Origin: Vibrio toranzoniae | GTDB taxonomy: Bacteria; Pseudomonadota; Gammaproteobacteria; Enterobacterales; Vibrionaceae | Direction: 5' to 3' | Assembly (NCBI RefSeq): GCF_024347655.1 | Contig: NZ_AP025514.1 | Span: forward strand, 1,674,001-1,738,000 | DNA: 64,000 bases | Part shown: one piece after another, positions 1 to 8,362 of the stretch | How positions within the stretch are numbered: position 1 is the first letter of the stretch | How the letters are laid out: the number at the start of each line of letters is the position of its first letter | Made by a program: the position numbers and the translations under genes | Notes under the pieces: model-generated | Told to the model about the DNA's origin: nothing | Database searches by the model: none | Seen by the model: the letters and a program-made list of their open reading frames with translations, nothing else

Positions 1-1754
1 ATAGTATCTGACTGTTGTGTAAATGCAGTTTGAGTACTCTCAAGCAAATTGCCTATTCTCATCTCTACTTCGCTAAACAACTGCTTTTCACCTTCGCGGC
101 GGCTTTCAACTGACTTCTCAAAATCGGATTGAGCTTGGCTCATTAATTGCTGAGCAGACTCACCAACTTCTTTGATTGTGTCTGACTGTTGTGTAAATGC
201 AGTTTGAGTACTCTCAAGCAAATTGCCTATTCTCATCTCTACTTCGCTAAACAACTGCTTTTCACCTTCACGGCGGCTTTCAACTGACTTCTCGAAATCG
301 TTCTGAGCTTGTGTCATTAAACCACTAGCTACTTCACCCGTTTTAGTGATGACTTGCGTTTGATTATCGAAAGAATCTGAAACTTCACTTAGCAGTGTAT
401 TGATTCGACTAGTCACACTCTCAAACATGGTCTTTTCAGCCGATTGACGTTCGCTCAGCGCACCGTCCATTGACTCTTTAATGCCCTGGAATGCTGAAGC
501 TGCTGTTTGAGAGCTTTGCTCAAAGGCAATTCTCTGCTTTTCCATACCGTCTGTTGCATCACCAAGCATCCCTTTTACTTCCGAGGCGATTGTTCCCATA
601 GCTCCTTGGGTTTCTTCACTGAAGCTCGTTAAGATTGTTTTTAATGACTCAGCAAATTCTTGAAGCTTCACCATAGTTTCTTTTTGGAAATCGTTAATCG
701 TACTGACAGTGGCAGCCGTACTTGTTACGACTTTTTCTACATTGCGGTTCAATTCTGCGGTCACTTCATTACTTTCTAGCACCGCCTCACTTGTTTTTTG
801 AAGTTCAACTGTAACAGGTTCGATTAGTTCAGATTTCATCTCTTTCACAAGTAAACTTACTAGCTCTTGCTGAGACTGTTCCTTGATATCTTTTAAGGTA
901 CTTAGCTCGGATTTAATTGCATCTAGCGCTGGAACCATTTGGGTTTCAATTGCTCCAGTCATGGCTTCTGATACTTTACTCGCGATTACATCACCATTGA
1001 ATGAGTCACCAACACCCCCAAAACTAGATAAGGCATCAGCGATATTTGCCCCCATCAACTCAATGGTATCCGCGGAGCGCAACTGTGCATTAATAGCATC
1101 TCGCTGACTTTCGCTTCCCATGTCTTTCAGGTAATAGACGGCGCTAGCCTCAAAGTACTCTTTTGATATATTAACTAGAAAACGTTGCTGAGCATTTGAA
1201 ATAGAGCTTGATGACCACTTTAGTAATGCCATGAAAATAGCTGATGTGCTTAAGCCAGCTAACGAGGTATAAAATGCCGTTTTTAATCCTTCAAGTAACT
1301 CTGCCGCAGAGGATAATAATGCTTTCGAGTCACCTGCCATACTAAAGTGACTCAGACCGATAGTAATACCTAAGAAAGTACCAGTTATACCGATACTCGT
1401 TAGTAATGCTGGCACCAACTTATATCGATTAGTGTCACAGCTAGGAACCATGAGTGAAATTGGCGATTTGCTTAACCATTGCTTGCCATCGGCTTCAATT
1501 TTAAAACCATCGTCCACTTGTGAATAAATCAGATGCTCGGTCACCCAGGTCAACTGCACTGGCGTTAGCTGTTCTGGTTTAAGTACTAATGCATCGCTCA
1601 ATTCCTTGATTTTAATAATGCTTCGTAACTTTGCTTTCGTGCTGTAGGTAGACACAAGTGCTCGAATGAAGAAAAAAGCAAACAAAATGAGGGTTGCAGT
1701 AATGATTAGATCGGTTATCCAATCTCCAGAAATATAAGCAAAATGATCAAACAT
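1..1754 (-). CDS. Second ZorA-like MotA/ExbB-family channel protein, partial
   Basis: This frame is open from an ATG at 1754 to the window edge (584 residues) with no stop, so the C-terminus lies outside. An AAAGG ribosome site sits 7 bases upstream, and the start is 9 bases after the previous stop. Residues 14-31 form one membrane helix; two more lie near 110-132 and 150-175, with the MotA/ExbB-like glycine-rich GITGTFLG and GLKTAFYTSLAGL motifs. The rest is a long polar, glutamine- and serine-rich coiled coil, with 58-residue repeats at its distal end. By analogy with ZorA this would be a proton-driven stator subunit with an intracellular tail. It resembles the ZorA-like protein at 3901-5934 in plan but is clearly a different protein. 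The family call is firm; the role in defence is inferred from the operon. Confidence 0.75.
   Translation of the reverse strand, partial: MFDHFAYISGDWITDLIITATLILFAFFFIRALVSTYSTKAKLRSIIKIKELSDALVLKPEQLTPVQLTWVTEHLIYSQVDDGFKIEADGKQWLSKSPISLMVPSCDTNRYKLVPALLTSIGITGTFLGITIGLSHFSMAGDSKALLSSAAELLEGLKTAFYTSLAGLSTSAIFMALLKWSSSSISNAQQRFLVNISKEYFEASAVYYLKDMGSESQRDAINAQLRSADTIELMGANIADALSSFGGVGDSFNGDVIASKVSEAMTGAIETQMVPALDAIKSELSTLKDIKEQSQQELVSLLVKEMKSELIEPVTVELQKTSEAVLESNEVTAELNRNVEKVVTSTAATVSTINDFQKETMVKLQEFAESLKTILTSFSEETQGAMGTIASEVKGMLGDATDGMEKQRIAFEQSSQTAASAFQGIKESMDGALSERQSAEKTMFESVTSRINTLLSEVSDSFDNQTQVITKTGEVASGLMTQAQNDFEKSVESRREGEKQLFSEVEMRIGNLLESTQTAFTQQSDTIKEVGESAQQLMSQAQSDFEKSVESRREGEKQLFSEVEMRIGNLLESTQTAFTQQSDT
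7..305 (-). repeat. Tandem 174-bp (58-codon) repeat in the ZorA-like tail
   Basis: Two copies start at 7 and 181. Over the first 119 bases they differ at only about two positions, then diverge. A more degenerate upstream copy is visible in the protein (about residues 430-480). The near-identity points to recent duplication or gene conversion. The array may continue beyond the left edge. Confidence 0.9.
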
Positions 1755-1763
1755 GGGTAACCT

Positions 1764-2102
1764 TTAAGTTCTTAAGTATTTTGTAATTTCTTGTTCAGTA
1801 AAAATTTGTTGCGCAATTTTGGCGGGTAAGTGTTCAGCATCGATTCTTGGAACACCATTAATCTGCACCTCGCGATTTAGCCGCACACTATACATAGTCT
1901 CATCGTGCTGTTCTGAATCGCTCGCAATTTTCAAATAGACTTCGTCAGGAAAATCACGAATGAGCGTGGCTTGTAAAGAGGATTTAGTATCACGAAATGA
2001 ATTGGTCGCAGCAAAATCGCGCCCAAACTCGTCTCGTGATAGTTTCCACGCATGATTGACGGCAATAATCCTTTCCAGGATAGTCTCTAGTGTAATTTCC
2101 AT
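1764..2102 (-). CDS. Small protein of unknown function in the Zorya-like operon
   Basis: A 112-residue soluble protein with no signal peptide or membrane segment. It has mixed charged alpha/beta character and I do not recognise its family. It begins 3 bases after the HNH gene stops and ends 9 bases before the second ZorA-like gene starts, so it is almost certainly co-translated with them. Its place between an effector nuclease and a second motor subunit suggests an accessory or adaptor role, but nothing in the sequence shows this directly. Confidence 0.6.
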   Translation of the reverse strand: MEITLETILERIIAVNHAWKLSRDEFGRDFAATNSFRDTKSSLQATLIRDFPDEVYLKIASDSEQHDETMYSVRLNREVQINGVPRIDAEHLPAKIAQQIFTEQEITKYLRT

Positions 2103-2105
2103 CGA

Positions 2106-3191
2106 TTATGCTCTTAAATGATGTGCTCGCGTACGATAATTTTGCAAGAAGTCATTGACCGATACGACCTCCCACCCGGCTTCTTGTGCGTCTTCAATAT
2201 CATTCTCTGAAATCGCAATTCCAAATTTGTTTTCAGGCCAAGCTAATTCAAGTCTTGCAGCAAAATCACCAAATCTATCAATTATGAAGTGATTTATCTC
2301 AGGGCGATTCAAATAGGCTTTTTTACATGCGTGAAGCACACCATGGACCCCTGGATCCGAATAATCAAATAGTTCTTGCCAACCACTTAGATCATCTAGT
2401 AACCCTTGTTCTTGACGTAAATTGTTGATCAACTGCCTTTCGGCGTGGCTAAGAGCCATGTGGGAATGCATAGGTTGTTTGCTATGACAATCAATACAGA
2501 GCGCTTTTAGATTTTTGGGGCGGTTGTCAGATTTAACTCCGCTAATATGGTGGACATGTAACAAATTTCGGTGTGCTCTAAGTTTCAAATGACACTGCTG
2601 ACAAGTAAAATCTCGCTCGACACGATAGTGTGAAGATACTTTCGCCCAATCTTCTGTATAACCGGTTTCTGCGGTTTCAGCTTGCCTAGAAGGTAGATGG
2701 GGAAAGAATGAACTGTAGGTTGCAAAAAATTGAGCCATGTCGAATTGTTGAACAATCGAACTTATCAGTGTGCCTGTATTGCACCCTTTGTAATTCAACT
2801 GTCTTAAACAGTTCTGACAGACTTTAAGCTTAGCCTTCGTCTCTCCATAGCCAGAAGCTACTATAAACTCACCGGATGTATCATTAGTAACGACATAGCG
2901 TTCAAAGCGACCGTTCGCTCTCATACTCTGTAACGTTTTACAATCAGCCACGTGGAAACGAGCACTGCTGCCGTTTGCTTTAATATAGAGAGAAACATTT
3001 CGCCCTTTGTAACTCAATAATCCCGAATCTACATCAACGTCTTTTAATTCAACGTCTTTACCTTCAGCAAGCTCTATATCGAGCTTTTCCATTTGCGTCT
3101 CTTGTAACTCAAGCTTGAATTCGCCTTTTTGATCAGGCTCCATCAAGTTAATCGCATTTTTCAAACTGCCAAAACTTATACTCAACTTCAT
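2106..3191 (-). CDS. HNH endonuclease of the Zorya type II (ZorE-like) kind
   Basis: A 361-residue protein. The N-terminal half is a beta-rich domain (YKGRNVSLYI, ARFHVADCKTL) ending in a CxxC pair at C125/C128 near a further cysteine. The HNH core has C197/C200 and C232/C235 as a likely structural zinc site, H214-H215 as the catalytic pair, N227 and H236. The start ATG overlaps the zorB-like stop by 4 bases (ATGA), indicating translational coupling. In Zorya type II, ZorA and ZorB are followed by an HNH nuclease, ZorE, that attacks invading DNA; this gene has that position and domain. The orthology call rests on gene order and the HNH domain, not an alignment. Confidence 0.72.
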   Translation of the reverse strand: MKLSISFGSLKNAINLMEPDQKGEFKLELQETQMEKLDIELAEGKDVELKDVDVDSGLLSYKGRNVSLYIKANGSSARFHVADCKTLQSMRANGRFERYVVTNDTSGEFIVASGYGETKAKLKVCQNCLRQLNYKGCNTGTLISSIVQQFDMAQFFATYSSFFPHLPSRQAETAETGYTEDWAKVSSHYRVERDFTCQQCHLKLRAHRNLLHVHHISGVKSDNRPKNLKALCIDCHSKQPMHSHMALSHAERQLINNLRQEQGLLDDLSGWQELFDYSDPGVHGVLHACKKAYLNRPEINHFIIDRFGDFAARLELAWPENKFGIAISENDIEDAQEAGWEVVSVNDFLQNYRTRAHHLRA

Positions 3192-3898
3192 GAAGCACCC
3201 AAAATCTTACGGATCTGTTCTTCAGCATTAGTGATGACACGGAAAGACACGCGCCTAGAACGATCTTCGTCTTCAAGGCCTTCTTCATTTGTTGCCAACT
3301 TAGAAGATGAATAACCTACTGCTGCTACGTTAGCTTTTACCCAGCTATAATGCTGTTCAGCAACGTTAGGCAACAACATTACATAACCTAAAACTGCGCG
3401 GGTTCGCGATTGAGACAAGCGCATGTTATTGAAATAGGCTTCATAGTCCGTAGAATCATGATTCCACTTACTTGATGTATGCCCTTCAATTTTTATCTCT
3501 TGAATAATAGGCTTGTAGCTGTCGAGCACTTTCAAATAGCGTGGAAAGAAATCATCTAAGATAGTTTGAAAGTTACCTGTAAGGTTCGCTTTACCATTAG
3601 CAAACAAAACGTCAGGAGCTGTGAAGTTGACGCTCAATGTATCGCGGTCAATCTCAGCCCCCCACTTTTTTAAATCAACCTCGAACTCTTTAAAAAGAGC
3701 AACATAGATAGCTTCTTGTGTTTGCTGATAAGTCTCTGCGACCTCTTTAATCTTATCGCGCTCAACCATCGCGTCTCGCATAAGCGCAACAGAGATGAAA
3801 AGAAAGACCATCATTAAGCCAGCCATCAAATCTGAAACTGACATCCAATGTTCACCGCTATCACTAGGGCGTTTTGAAGAACCAAATAGCTTTTCCAT
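3188..3898 (-). CDS. zorB: ZorB-like MotB/OmpA peptidoglycan-binding stator protein
   Basis: A 236-residue inner-membrane protein. A short cytoplasmic N-terminus leads into one membrane helix (about residues 18-38) with an aspartate, D23, where MotB and ZorB carry the proton-path aspartate. A linker follows, then a C-terminal OmpA-like domain with the hallmarks IEGHTSS, NMRLSQSRT and RSRRVSFRV. The start lies 2 bases after the ZorA-like stop. The expected role is to anchor the ZorA-ZorB complex to peptidoglycan, sense envelope perturbation by phage and gate proton flow. It is short and lacks flagellar neighbours, which favours Zorya over flagellar MotB. Confidence 0.85.
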   Translation of the reverse strand: MEKLFGSSKRPSDSGEHWMSVSDLMAGLMMVFLFISVALMRDAMVERDKIKEVAETYQQTQEAIYVALFKEFEVDLKKWGAEIDRDTLSVNFTAPDVLFANGKANLTGNFQTILDDFFPRYLKVLDSYKPIIQEIKIEGHTSSKWNHDSTDYEAYFNNMRLSQSRTRAVLGYVMLLPNVAEQHYSWVKANVAAVGYSSSKLATNEEGLEDEDRSRRVSFRVITNAEEQIRKILGAS

Positions 3899-3900
3899 AA

Positions 3901-5934
3901 TTACGCTACTCGACTGCTAACTACGTTATTCATTTCACGCACAAGATCTTTGTAATCGCGAGTGAACTGTTGAGTAACAGTCGCTAGAGCTTCGCCCATT
4001 TCGCTTATTGTACGGTTCAGTTCTTGTTGCATCTGTAAATCAAGAACTTCCACCTGCTTCTCTACAGCGCTGCCAGTCTTACCTACCGACTCTGTGATTT
4101 GATCTTCTAAGCTATCGAATGTACGTCTTACAGCTTGGGCTTGAACTTGGAAAACATCCTCTAATGTGGTTTCCAATCGGTCATGCAGCTTGGAGATAGC
4201 TGAAGTCGTTTCTACCTGAAGTTCTTTAGTACTTGAAATTAGCTCTTGATTAGCCTCCTTAAGTACGCGGCCTGTTTCTTTTGAATCATCTTTAATATCT
4301 GCGACTAAAACTCGTAACTGACCATTCAATTCTGTAATCGAATCTTCAAGGTGTTGGCGGATTTGTTCTGTTGTATCAGTTAAGTGACTTGTTACATTAC
4401 TTAAACCACCAGTCGCCGTGCCTACTTGCTCCTGAATATCAGATGAAGCTTCTGCAAGTTTGCCGCCGATATCTTGAGCGCTTTCTCTTAACTGAGTAGA
4501 GATATCCTGAGCACCCGATTCCAGATTAGTTCTCATGGTGTTCATACTTTCTTCAGTCGTTGCCGTAAACTGCTGAGAAGAAGCGCTTAGTGTCGTTGAG
4601 ATTTCTTTCGTTGTTGTATCTAAGTCTTCAGCAATTTTCTTCACGCCAGCTTCAAAGCTCACTTTAATGTCTTCAACGCCTTCTTCAGTTACCTGTGTAA
4701 AGTCTTCGCTAGCATCTGCTAACTGGGTACTAATTTTCTCTGCGCTTGTTGTGAGTTCCTGAGCTAGTTTGGTTGCGCCCTCTTCCAAGTTAGTACGCAT
4801 AGCATCAACACTTTGGTTTGCGGTAGAGCTAAAGTTGTCGATGATTGTCTGTGATTCATTAAACATTGATTCATAATGTGTTGAAGCCGCTTTAACTGAA
4901 TCACCAATAACATTCATTGTAGTATCCATTTGCTCACGGATTTGTGGCATAGCTTCAACTGCTTTATCACGTAGATCTTTGAACGCTTCCAAACGCTGTT
5001 CAAGCTCAGTCACTTGACCATGGCCAAGCTCCATTACCTGGTGCAGTTTTTCCATAGTTACCGGGATTGCCTCCGCTCGCTCATTTATATGAGCAACAGA
5101 TTTCTCAGTAGATGAAATAGCATCAACTCCCAGCTGGTACTTAGTCGCCATATCTTCAAGCTGATGACGATAGTTCTCTTGCCAATCGACTAGTTTCTTA
5201 ACTGATTCATCCAAACGCTTAAAGTTCTCACCAAATTGCTCCGTCAACTTCTCGTTGAAATCAACAATTACTTCTTTTAGCGCATTGATTACTTGTTCTG
5301 TTGCTGACTTAGACAGAAGTTCACCGAACTCATCCATTTTCTTCCATAGTGTGCTCTGGAATTCAGCATTGCGCTCTGTCGTTTGCTTAAACTGTTCATT
5401 TAATGTTCTTTGACCATCATTAATGTCAGTTCTTAGGTTCTTAATTTGGGAGGTCAATGATGAGTCTTCATCACCTTTAATCGCCGATAGCAACTCGTTT
5501 GAAGCGTTCAGCTGTTCGGTCGATGCCTGAAGCTGTTGAGACATAACAGAAAATATTTCTTCTGGGCCCACTGCTTTTGATTCTTCTAGTTCTTTTTGAG
5601 GGATCAAACCTAATGCAGCTTTGTAAAAAATAGAGCCTGCCATACCCGCTAAACTTGTCAAGAACGCCGTTTTTAGACCACCAAGTAGTGATTCGATACT
5701 GCCATCAATGTTTTGTGGATCGAAGTCCATAAGACCAACCACGATGCCCGCAAACGTACCAAGGATACCTAACGATGTTAAAATATTAGTCGTGCTTGCC
5801 GTAAATCTAGGAGCCTTCCCCAATACAGCCAATAAAATCGAACTAACCAATAACAATAAGATTAGGTAGATAAAGCTATTTGAAATGGACTCTGCAGAAA
5901 ATGAAGCAATAAATGAAGCTAATAGTCCGGTCAT
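3901..5934 (-). CDS. zorA: ZorA-like MotA/TolQ/ExbB channel with long coiled-coil tail
   Basis: A 677-residue protein. Membrane helices lie at about 20-38, 50-69 and 84-111, with the MotA/ExbB signature LGILGTFAGIVVGL and GGLKTAFLTSLAGM. From about 120 onward it is a continuous charged coiled coil. Residues 376-507 contain three degenerate 44-residue repeats, a length equal to four 11-residue turns. This is the plan of ZorA: a proton-driven motor in the inner membrane whose long intracellular tail is thought to relay the signal to effector nucleases. It is the first gene of a tight minus-strand operon with zorB and HNH genes. The AT-rich stretch upstream, 5935-6198, is the probable promoter region. 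Confidence 0.85.
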   Translation of the reverse strand: MTGLLASFIASFSAESISNSFIYLILLLLVSSILLAVLGKAPRFTASTTNILTSLGILGTFAGIVVGLMDFDPQNIDGSIESLLGGLKTAFLTSLAGMAGSIFYKAALGLIPQKELEESKAVGPEEIFSVMSQQLQASTEQLNASNELLSAIKGDEDSSLTSQIKNLRTDINDGQRTLNEQFKQTTERNAEFQSTLWKKMDEFGELLSKSATEQVINALKEVIVDFNEKLTEQFGENFKRLDESVKKLVDWQENYRHQLEDMATKYQLGVDAISSTEKSVAHINERAEAIPVTMEKLHQVMELGHGQVTELEQRLEAFKDLRDKAVEAMPQIREQMDTTMNVIGDSVKAASTHYESMFNESQTIIDNFSSTANQSVDAMRTNLEEGATKLAQELTTSAEKISTQLADASEDFTQVTEEGVEDIKVSFEAGVKKIAEDLDTTTKEISTTLSASSQQFTATTEESMNTMRTNLESGAQDISTQLRESAQDIGGKLAEASSDIQEQVGTATGGLSNVTSHLTDTTEQIRQHLEDSITELNGQLRVLVADIKDDSKETGRVLKEANQELISSTKELQVETTSAISKLHDRLETTLEDVFQVQAQAVRRTFDSLEDQITESVGKTGSAVEKQVEVLDLQMQQELNRTISEMGEALATVTQQFTRDYKDLVREMNNVVSSRVA

Positions 5935-6198
5935 ATAAGTAGTTCAGTAGTATGTAATAAGACGACGGCATTCTAACTTAACAGAACGCCATTCACAAAC
6001 CTCCAAATAGAAGTTTGATAAATTATTTACTTGAGCAATGATTCAAATCAAATTTATAAATACTAGATTTACAGTGGTTATTGATTTGTGCGTGCTGCGT
6101 AATTTGCGTGTAAAATAGCCGATACCAACCATGATTCAACTGATCATTTGTCAAAAACTATTAATGAGATTGATATCAAAAAACATAAGGTCCTTGGT

Positions 6199-6990
6199 TC
6201 AAGTCCTTTTTATCAGACTAACTAATTCCTCAAACATCGACTCTGGAACGCCAGGCATCGCAGCCTTAAAAAACTCTTTCTCAGCAACTGCGTAGCAAAC
6301 TAAATATCGCTCTGTTTTTTTATCTAATGAATTCAATCTATTATTGAAGGTATTTTGATCAATGGCTTTATTTAGCCATTGGCTCATTAAGCCACTTTTA
6401 GTTTTCTCTACATCTCTTTGTAGCTTCTGCGGTTCATGCTTTAAGTTGCTTCTAAATGTTAAGTAACCCTCCCTGATGGAGTCGAGGTTATCAACAACAT
6501 AACGACAACTCATAATGTTACAAAATATCGAATCAAGGTCTTTATCATTTAACGCCAAACTTTTTGATACATGATCACTTGAGTTAACTGGAAGATCTTC
6601 AATATCGATGGTTTTCTCAAGTGGATAACATGAAGGCACTGTAAACCGAAATGTTTTAAGATCAGTTAGCTCTAAGTGCCCAACATGTACTTGATCTGCT
6701 TCATCCAAAAAAGATACTTCATAGAACTGATAGCGACGTCTAGTAACCCAAAGTAAAAACTCAGAAATATCCAACTTATGGATATAACAAGTTTGGTAAC
6801 TTAAAACTAACCAGCGCAAACCTAGTGCCGTCGGTCTAACCGTGTTGATAACCTCCTCCCCTGTTTGCTCATGAAAAATCAGATTCGAGCGAACCAAAAA
6901 GTCCATGTTGATATCATACTGAAGACAAACTTGCTCAAACTGTAGATATTGCTCAGCTTCTTTTTCGGCTTTATCTTTTTCTAGGTTCAT
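6199..6990 (-). CDS. Protein of unknown function whose start codon is supplied by an IS end
   Basis: A 263-residue soluble protein that I do not recognise; it has an acidic and aromatic middle and a lysine-rich helical C-terminus. The first three codons lie at or in the terminal repeat of the IS inserted at 6983/6984. Joining the sequence beyond the IS (from 8225) to 6983 keeps the frame open to a stop at 8268-8270. It offers a GTG at 8255 preceded by an AAGAG site, so the original protein probably began about 14 codons upstream. The insertion therefore swapped the native start for an ATG in the IS end. Whether it is still expressed depends on transcription reading out of the element. Confidence 0.55.
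   Translation of the reverse strand: MNLEKDKAEKEAEQYLQFEQVCLQYDINMDFLVRSNLIFHEQTGEEVINTVRPTALGLRWLVLSYQTCYIHKLDISEFLLWVTRRRYQFYEVSFLDEADQVHVGHLELTDLKTFRFTVPSCYPLEKTIDIEDLPVNSSDHVSKSLALNDKDLDSIFCNIMSCRYVVDNLDSIREGYLTFRSNLKHEPQKLQRDVEKTKSGLMSQWLNKAIDQNTFNNRLNSLDKKTERYLVCYAVAEKEFFKAAMPGVPESMFEELVSLIKRT
6976..6983. repeat. Left copy of the 8-bp target duplication of the IS
   Basis: TTTTTCTA directly precedes the left terminal repeat. The same octamer follows the right end at 8217-8224. An 8-bp duplication is typical of ISL3-family insertion. Confidence 0.85.
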
Positions 6991-8216
6991 CGCGGATTAG
7001 CGGGAACTAAAAACAAAAACGGTAGTAAGTGATATGGTTTAGTCGCCAAACAAAAATCATACACAAACTACCGTTTTCATGCCGAATCATACTTTCCTAT
7101 CTTCATTCTGGGAAGGCTTTAAAATAGTAAAGTCTCACCAGACAGCATCACTTATTACACTGACTCTTAAACCGAACTCTGAGGCTAAATGCCTTTGCGG
7201 TCTTGAAGCCGAGGCTATCCATGAGTATCAATGGCGTCATGTGAAAGAGGCCATGTTGTTCAATGTTCCTGTTGAACTTTCCGTTCAAACTCGAAGGATT
7301 AAATGCCATGACTGCGGCATAAAAACAGAGTCTCTATCTTGGTTGGAGCCTTATGCTCGTATAACGAAGCGCCTAAAAAGCTATATAGAACAACTACTGC
7401 CTCTTCTTCCCATTAAGCATATCTCCCAGTTAACGAGCGTTCATTGGCACACCATTAAAGAGATAGATAAACGTCGACTTCGCCATCTTTAAAGGGCACC
7501 GATATGCCACAGTTATCGCTGATGCTAAGACTCACCAAGTCATTTGGATAGGGTTAGGCCGTAGCCGCAAGGACATACGACCGTTCTTCGAGCAGTTAGG
7601 CAAGCATGGCAACAATATCGAAGCGGTCGCGATGGACATGAATACGGCTTTTGACCTTGAAGTTCAAGCACACTGCCCGAACGCAAAAATCGTTTACGAC
7701 TTATTCCATGTTGTTGCTAAGTTCGGTCGTGAGGTGATGGATAGAGTCAGAGTCGACCAAGCCAACAAACTCAAGCAGGATAAAAAAACGAGGCAATGGG
7801 TCAAGCGCTCACGCTGGGTATTGTTGAAAAATAGAAGCAACTTAAATCCACGGCAAGATAGCTACCTTACCGAAATATTGAATATCAATAAGGACTTAAT
7901 GACCACTTATATACTCGGTTCACAACTCAAAGAGCTTTGGTATTGTGAATCAGAAGCACATGCTAAGGGGCTCTGGGAGGTATGGTGGGCACAAGTGCAA
8001 GAGAGTGGAATTAAGCCATTGAAAGAGTTCGCACGAAAACTGAGGCCTTATCTTCACGGTATTATCGCATCGGCAAGTTATCCGCTCAACACCTGCACAT
8101 TGGAAGGGATAAACAACAAAATAAAGTTAATCAAGCGAATGGGGTATGGGTATCGAGATACAGACTACTTCTTCTTGAAGATAAAAGCGGCTTTCCCCGG
8201 AAAGCCGCGATGAACC
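6984..8216 (+). mobile_element. ISL3-family insertion sequence, internally deleted
   Basis: A 1233-bp element. The ends are inverted repeats starting GGTTCATCGCGG (6984-6995) and the reverse complement at 8205-8216, with weaker pairing further in. It is flanked by 8-bp direct repeats. It carries one ISL3-type transposase frame that is broken by an internal deletion, so the copy is probably immobile unless helped by an intact relative. Confidence 0.9.
7079..8213 (+). pseudogene. ISL3-family transposase, broken by internal deletion and frameshift
   Basis: The N-terminal piece (7079-7492) has the ISL3 zinc-binding CxC/CxxC region and the following helix-turn-helix domain. The C-terminal piece resumes in another frame just after 7492 with KGHRYATVIADAK and runs to 8213 through the DDE_Tnp_ISL3 domain (MDMNTAF, DLFHVV, LEGINNKIK). 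The segment that in this family carries the first catalytic Asp, just before the HKGHRY-like motif, is missing, so frame correction alone would not restore activity. The stop codon lies inside the right terminal repeat. Confidence 0.88.
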
Positions 8217-8224
8217 TTTTTCTA
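8217..8224. repeat. Right copy of the 8-bp target duplication
   Basis: TTTTTCTA, identical to 6976-6983, directly follows the right terminal repeat of the IS. Confidence 0.85.
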
Positions 8225-8362
8225 GCGCACCAAAATAATCTTGGGTCAAACACACAATGTAGTTCTCTTATATTTAAGGTAAACGATAAGCAACAGCTCA
8301 CCGTCTAAGTTCTTACCGCTAATACCAAGCAGCTAACAGTAATAAGTTAATTGGGTTCCGCT

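Noticed and set aside
1..305. CRISPR array, because of the repeated sequence
   Set aside because: The repeats are 174 bp, contiguous and in frame within a coding sequence, without spacers.
1..1754. Methyl-accepting chemotaxis protein for the left partial gene
   Set aside because: The coiled coil is MCP-like in composition, but there is no HAMP domain or MCP signalling tip, and the N-terminal helices carry MotA/ExbB motifs.
3188..5934. Flagellar MotAB or TolQR/ExbBD pair
   Set aside because: The channel has a very long tail, the partner has a short OmpA-type domain, and an HNH nuclease is coupled directly; this fits Zorya better.
6160..6215. GGTTCAAGTCC at about 6196 looks like a tRNA T-loop
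   Set aside because: The flanking bases do not form a T-stem or acceptor stem, no tRNA body lies upstream, and the bases overlap the end of the 263-residue gene.
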